Shown in pieces: positions 58,770 to 64,000 of a stretch of 64,000 nt of DNA (positions are counted from its first letter, which is position 1; each line of letters opens with the position of its first letter). The position numbers were made by a program, and so were the translations under genes. A model generated the notes under the pieces. That model searched no databases. It saw only the letters and a program-made list of their open reading frames with translations, and had not been told where the DNA came from. The DNA is taken from the NCBI GenBank assembly GCA_001051155.2, contig JYIP02000003.1, positions 3,720,001-3,784,000 on the forward strand. The letters are read 5' to 3'. The DNA comes from Chrysoporthe austroafricana (taxonomy: Eukaryota; Ascomycota; Sordariomycetes; Diaporthales; Cryphonectriaceae).

Positions 58770-59480
58770 ATGCTAGCCCGTTACTTCGCGAACATAATCG
58801 GGCAGCGCGGCTGGATACGACCAAGCCCGTCCGTCGCAGCGCCGACATCCCGCCTGCTCGTCCTCGGGGCCTCCACACAGACGCATACACAGCTGCAGGT
58901 ACGGCTCTCCTCCGGCGCCTCCGGCGGCGCACAGCCGCCCTACGACAACCCCTACCTCTCGCCGCCGTGGCGGCTCGAGAACCTGACCAGCTGGGAGCGG
59001 GAGGCGTACGCAAAGCACGGCGCGGACTATGCTCAGCACCTGACGTCGAAGCAGAGGAAGCTCGCGCGGTGGGCGAGCCTCATGCGCGGGCAGCTTGCTG
59101 CGAGGCTAGAGCGGGAGCTCGGGCCGGACTGGTTCGCCATCTTTCACGAGGCCAACCGGGCGGTCGCCGAGCGCGCGCCCGTGGCGCCGCGGCTGGCCGA
59201 GCTCAACAAGCTCGACGCGGAGCTCCGGGCCCGCGCCGCAGCCACTTACCGGGACCGCCGCCTGAGCGGTCCGGAGACGGAGGAGGTCATACTCGGCATC
59301 AGGGCGCAGAAGGCGAGCGTGCGGGCGGAGCGGGCGCAGCTCAAGGCGCGAGCCGACGCCCTGCAGAGGCAGTTCTGCGAGGAGATCAGACAGGCCCGCG
59401 CCGCCCAGGCTGGGCAGTCGACGCCTGTGGGGAACGTGCAGGGCGCGGGTGAGCAGGCAGACGCGACGAAGGAGAACTGA
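58770..59480 (+). CDS. mitochondrial-type helical protein, function unknown
   Basis: Intronless 236-residue protein. The first ~45 residues are basic and hydroxylated without acids (LARYFANIIGQRGWIRPSPS), a likely mitochondrial presequence. The central part reads PYDNPYLSPPWRLENLTSW, then EREAYAKHGADYAQHLTSKQ. The C-terminal half is a long Arg/Ala/Glu-rich helix, likely a coiled coil (ELNKLDAELRARAAATY, ERAQLKARADALQRQF). No family recognised. Strong GC3 codon bias supports a real gene. Confidence 0.7.
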   Translation: MLARYFANIIGQRGWIRPSPSVAAPTSRLLVLGASTQTHTQLQVRLSSGASGGAQPPYDNPYLSPPWRLENLTSWEREAYAKHGADYAQHLTSKQRKLARWASLMRGQLAARLERELGPDWFAIFHEANRAVAERAPVAPRLAELNKLDAELRARAAATYRDRRLSGPETEEVILGIRAQKASVRAERAQLKARADALQRQFCEEIRQARAAQAGQSTPVGNVQGAGEQADATKEN

Positions 59481-60772
59481 TTGTGAGGCCCATTTGGTGG
59501 TCATTTTGGAAGTCTCGTCTTCACCCCACAGGGTGATGGTGGCTGCACGGCATAACTCAGACACAGGAGAAAAAGTCTGGTCTGTCTATTTGAGCTACGT
59601 GTTGCGAGATATTCCCACTGCCACGGACACGCAGGCGACAACTTCTATACACATTTCGGCCCGACGTCACCCGCGACAGGTCCTGAGACGCAGGATGACC
59701 TACCAGGCCCAATGTCCTCCCCCTCTCCACCACCTTAGCAGGAACCGCAGACTCGCATCTCCTGTTCTCCGATTGGAGCGCGTATGGGTGAAGCTCAGAT
59801 GCAGATGATGAGGGAGGAGTTTACTAGTCGTGAGACGCTGCGATGCAGTCAACTTCCCTCATAGGGCGTGGGAAATGTCGAACGGGTGCCCAGTGGGGAA
59901 GGAGAAGTGAGCACTGGACAAGTCTAGCATGTAAATATCAAAGTTGAGATGAGGTAAAGACATGTATGATACTATTTTCGTATACATTTGCCCGTCTCGA
60001 TGTCGGCCTCGTCCTTGACGATTACTTACTTATATAACAAGGCATTGTGCAGTGCATGGCACGTGCCAGTACCCAAAGATATGACGCCACGGTTGACAGC
60101 ATAAGGAGATAGCCACCAGATTTCAGTCAGATATTTTGGCGCAGAACGGCAAGGTTTCTTCAGTCGACATGGTGTCTCTTCCTGGGGTGCTGACCAAGGG
60201 GCCAGACGGTAGGGCTTGCGATGAAGGGCCTCACCATCTGTATGTGCGATGCGCACGAGTCTCGTTGTCGAGTACTCACTCGGATGCCACGATTTACCTC
60301 CCAGTTTTTACAAAATGACTAGCCCAGACGGTATCACTAATTCGTTGACCATTTACCGTGTACACAATCTTCGTCTAGTCCCAAAAAAAAAAAATACTCC
60401 ATGCCTAATTCTCGTCTATCGTAAAGCGTGGCCTATCGACAACCAGTATATCGAGCACCCGACCATTGCCAAGATCCCTTCGATGCTCTGCATCTCATAC
60501 CATGTCGTATTCCCATCACAACCCAGACCCGGTGTAACTATACCGTATGATGGCATCCGATGGCTCGCCGGATCAACGTATCTTAAGTGCTAACTTTGAT
60601 GATGCGCTGCGTCTTCATGTCCGCCTCAAAAGCGCAACACCTCGCGTGACTTCTTTCCCAATCCGGCACTCAGACAGTTGACGGATCGACCAGCCGGCTC
60701 GAAGCGAGACACTACAGAACAACCTACGAGGAGCTTCACTATGTGGGTCGTCAAATCCCGGGTCGGGTTTCC
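59481..60772. other. intergenic between convergent genes
   Basis: About 1.3 kb. Short frames only, with a run of A near 60387. Nothing supported. Confidence 0.5.
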
Positions 60773-62367
60773 TCAGCGCGCCTGCCTGCTGTCCCGCCGG
60801 AAATCAAGCACGATTTCCTCCATCAAGTCTGTCCCCACCGTGGCGACCAGTTCCGCGATCTTAGACTTGAGAGAGCCCAGGTCATAGATGGTGTCCCTCT
60901 CCCAGATGACGGTCTCGCCCGTGGCGAAGAAGCCCTCGGAGTGATCCGACAGCACCCGAATGTGATCGAGGTCAACTCTCGAGAGGTCCGAGAGGGTGGG
61001 GATGCCAGGCATGTTGCTGCTGAAGAGGGACATGTCCTCATCGTCTTCGTTATACTCCCCAGCCTGTGCTTCACCGCCCTCGGTAGTCTTTGAAGAGGTG
61101 TGTTGGTCCTCGGCCGTGCCGTCTCTACCCGCATTCTTCGCCTCATCCCGTTGCGCGCGCTCCCTCGACAGGCTGACGTAAGGCTTGTCGTCAAAAATAG
61201 CAAGTGCCTCCTTGTCCAGCAGATCCCAGCCGAGCGTCTCCGGGTCCAAGACGTACTGCGGGTTGTAGTCGATCTTGTAGCGCATCTTTGGGCACGAGTG
61301 GATGTAGTATCCCGGATACCAGTACCGATAACCCCCCTCCCTTGCCAGTGCGATCTCCCTTAGTGCGCCGAGCTTCCCCGGCTGTTGCTTGTGGATCGAT
61401 TCGTGATACATGAAGTAGACAGCGCTGACGGCGTGCGGGAGCAGGTCGAGGATACCGACGGCTACCAGCTTGCCGTCGAGGCGGTAGCACTGGTGAAAAG
61501 AACCCACCTTGATCTCTTGCCCGTCCGGGTTGGTGTGCATCCCTGGCCGGATAGGCGAGTCGCAGAGGAATCTCCTGAAGCCCCTTCTGCTGATACTCGA
61601 TGGTTCCTCGCCGTGAACTATACGCTGGTAGTTTTCGAAGACATCGTACTTCTCTTCCGTGAAGTCGTCCCGCTCCAGGGTCACCTCGAGCTTATGCGCC
61701 GGCTGCGGGGGGGTCCTGAGGTTCTCCGCCTCCGCTTCATGGATCCTCTCGGCCAGGTCGAAGGTCGAATCGCGCTTTCGCGCCTGCTCGCGCGTGACGG
61801 GATACCGGCGTGCTGCCTCCTTCACGTAATCGCCTCCAAGGACGAACCGGTTAAACCGATTCACAGCTTGGCGCTGGTCCCGGGAGGGTTTGAACTCGGT
61901 CGAGTCGAGGCGGAGAGTGTAATGCGGGCAGCATGATCTCTTCTGATTAGGTCGATATAGCAGTGTCCCTGAACGCCTCCAGCACCGGTCTATAAGCTCT
62001 TGGTAGAATTGAGGGCTAAGAGAGTAGCCAGAGGCGTAGTACGAGTAGCCTGATCGGGAACGGGTGTCAGAAACGAGACTATCGACAAATGTACAAAGTC
62101 AATGAGCTATGACAGGGGAGTGTTATGTGAAAGACTGCATTCTGCAACGGGAGGATCGATATATTGGTTGACAAGGCTTAAGTGGTGATCACGGATATTG
62201 GGGCATGGACGGTGTTCGACCGTCGCTCTGGGACTCAAGAGAGATTCACGTTTACTAGACTGACCACTGCGACTCCTTCGGCAGTAACCACAGTCAGACG
62301 AGCTGCTATAACCTGAATTATAGGGAGATGCTGTTAGTTGATTCATGGAGGACAGCTGACTAGCCAT
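60773..62367 (-). CDS. ATE1: arginyl-tRNA--protein transferase (Ate1)
   Basis: Transfers Arg from Arg-tRNA to proteins with N-terminal Asp, Glu or oxidised Cys, marking them for the N-degron pathway. Two exons, 62265-62367 and 60773-62049, phase 1, 459 residues. The regulatory Cys pairs are present: SDCGYCRRSRSG in exon 1 and KRSCCPHYTLRLD in exon 2. Other family blocks are SLSPQFYQELIDRCWRRSGT, LLYRPNQ, FKPSRDQRQAVNRFNRFVLG, GSFHQCYRLDGKLVAVGILD, PHAVSAVYFMYHES, YRYWYPGYYIHSCPKMRYK and PQYVLDPETLGW. A fungal insertion rich in Glu/Asp follows near residue 375. The start is the first ATG before the CGYC block. Confidence 0.97.
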
Positions 62368-64000
62368 GTAAGCACGGCAAGTAGTTAAGGAGACGCAAAA
62401 TTACAAAAGTTGACTTTTGGGTATGAGTCAATACAAGGCTGGGCAGTACATGGCAACATTCATCAGGGTGGTGCTGAATGGGGATCAAGAAGAGCGTGGT
62501 GAGACATGGCCTGAGGCTGACTTGCGAGCGACCGCGATAGCCTGACGATGATGATCAGGATCTGCAGCTCGGAGACGCCATCGTCGTCGAACCAGACAGG
62601 TCAGGGCCGGGAACGGCTGGTGGTGCTTGGGGCTCATGAGGAGCGGTGGGTGGCTGGTGAGACGTGGTGGAGTGCAGTACCGCAGCGGCACGAGGATGGA
62701 AGAAAACCCGTCGTGCTACTGTGCATCTTGACAAGGCGAGGACAAGAGGAAGAGACCAACAGCATTGCAGAGATCCGACACGAGTCCAGATGGTTGGGTG
62801 AGACGCAATGGCGCGCAACGTATAGGGTACAAGACTCACCTATTGGGGCGATGTAGGATAAGGTATCGTCAGGGATCTGGACGTCTGACCTAGCCATGGC
62901 GGCCCCGATCAGCCCGACAAGTACGCCCGTACTTATTATGTAGCAGCTGGGCTGCAGCACAACTGCCAGTCTCGACCTCGTCTCTGCCGGGCTCCTCTAG
63001 GCCTACCTCCTGGATTCCCGGCTGGGTGGGACGGTAACGGTGCGGCACGGGATTGCGCAGCGATAAGGTGCGCCGGACGGGCAGCGTTCAGCGTCTCCCT
63101 CAGCTGGGAGAGCCTGGGGCAGCCCGAACAGGCCAGGCTGGCTGGTGAGGCGAGGACAGGAGGGCGCGACGCTGGGAGGGGACGGGCCACAGAGAGGACC
63201 GGAAGCAAGCGACACGGTCCTGGTCCTGTCGTGAGAGGTGGTCCCCGGTCCGGTTTGGTTGGATACGATTCTTGAGTCGTCAGAGGGCCAGGGTGGAGCC
63301 TGGCGAGGACCGGAGTCGTCCTCGAGTGGTTGCCGTCCTATGTACTTGGGATCATCGATTCTGGAGGGGAGGTGAGGAGTACGGTAGGGTCCCGCAGGGA
63401 AGTTCGATAGCGCAGGAGGTCCCAAGATCCCACTGGGCCTCGAGCTGAGGTGATGCAAAGCCAGGCCGGGCCAGTCTCGTCGTGGACTGGCGTCAGTCAA
63501 CGGTCGATGGCGTGCCCGTGCGATCAGGGGGCCGGGCTCGATATAATGCAGCGAGAGGAGGCCAAGTGAACCGGCGGACACGTAGCTGTCGGCGAGCCCT
63601 ACTGACTGCTACCAGGACGATGGTCGTCGGCGGGCCGCGGCGGAAGCAAGTGATGTGAGATGCAGACGGATGCGTTGTTTGATAGAGCTTGTCAGGGCAG
63701 CACGGGGCAGGCAGGGGACGGCACAGTGTACGGGGCAGCAGCCCGCCCCCTTACTAAGGATTACATAGGGTGAAGAGCCCCAGCTCTGGGGCGCCGAATG
63801 AGAAGACGGCTCGATAGGCGGAGGGAAGATGGGGGCTCGCCAGGGGGGCCATGGGGGGTCGTTGGGGGCGCTCACTCCCTGGAGGACTTGTTGCCAGCGG
63901 GAGTAAGTAGTAAGCCTCTGTCTGCGATGCTATGACTGGCATATGCCCTAACCGTCGACGTCGGACAGCTTCTAGAATATTACCACACCTGCCACGCTGC
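62368..64000. other. upstream region of ATE1, no supported gene
   Basis: About 1.6 kb to the window edge. The minus frames at 62634-62960 and 63003-63581 are Pro/Ser/Arg-rich without motifs and look like GC-rich leader or promoter DNA. A gene beginning beyond 64000 cannot be excluded. Confidence 0.45.

Noticed and set aside
63003..63581. 192-codon minus frame near the right edge
   Set aside because: Pro/Ser/Arg-rich with no motif or splice partner; GC-rich DNA stays open by chance.

Overview
The window is nuclear DNA of a filamentous ascomycete, most probably a Sordariomycete-type mould. Genes carry several introns of about 50-100 bp with GTAAGT/GTACGT/GTATGT donors and CTAAC branch points. 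They sit on both strands without operons. The gene set is fungal: a DASH-complex kinetochore subunit, a Chs7-family protein, a Cog7-like protein, a fungal TDT/SSU1-type transporter and small secreted cysteine-rich proteins. The species cannot be named from this sequence alone. Splice joins below were read by hand. Where a model is called secure, every intron keeps the reading phase and joins conserved motifs.

Layout. 1-1.1 kb: Chs7-family membrane protein, running off the left edge. 1.1-10.3 kb: gene-poor, with one small secreted 8-Cys protein. 10.3-17.4 kb: MFS sugar transporter with long tails, an eight-exon protein with a Cys/His cluster, an LYR protein and a basic unknown protein. 18.2-21.5 kb: a graveyard with a fragment of a fungal AAA-ATPase-associated domain and a large fungal-specific gene broken by frameshifts, a stop and a 17-bp tandem repeat. 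23-29 kb: mitochondrial carrier, Cog7, Dad3 and mitoribosomal protein uS5m. 29.7-40.7 kb: a tail-lysine membrane peptide, an acidic unknown protein, a TDT/SSU1 transporter and a Ras GEF fused to a Ras-like domain. 41.4-49.9 kb: mixed, with short or damaged genes (a lone Whi3-type RRM, a second copy of an unknown motif, an ORF with one in-frame stop, a frameshifted ORF), a secreted protein, and the intact housekeeping genes NFU1 and a zf-HIT protein. 49.9-50.4 kb: a secreted protein with a knottin-like cysteine core. 51.4-62.4 kb: dense housekeeping block with Rix7, cytochrome c, a mitochondrial membrane protein, Rrp42, a mitochondrial-type unknown and ATE1. 62.4-64 kb: no supported gene.

Functionally, several intact genes serve mitochondria (uS5m, Nfu1, cytochrome c, LYR protein, carrier and two unknowns) or RNA/ribosome biogenesis (Rix7, Rrp42, zf-HIT). 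These conserved genes alternate with fast-evolving accessory stretches holding secreted proteins and decaying genes. I did not find a convincing new multi-gene system. The best leads are a shared motif in two otherwise unrelated small proteins about 25 kb apart, the knottin-like secreted protein, and several recently broken genes.
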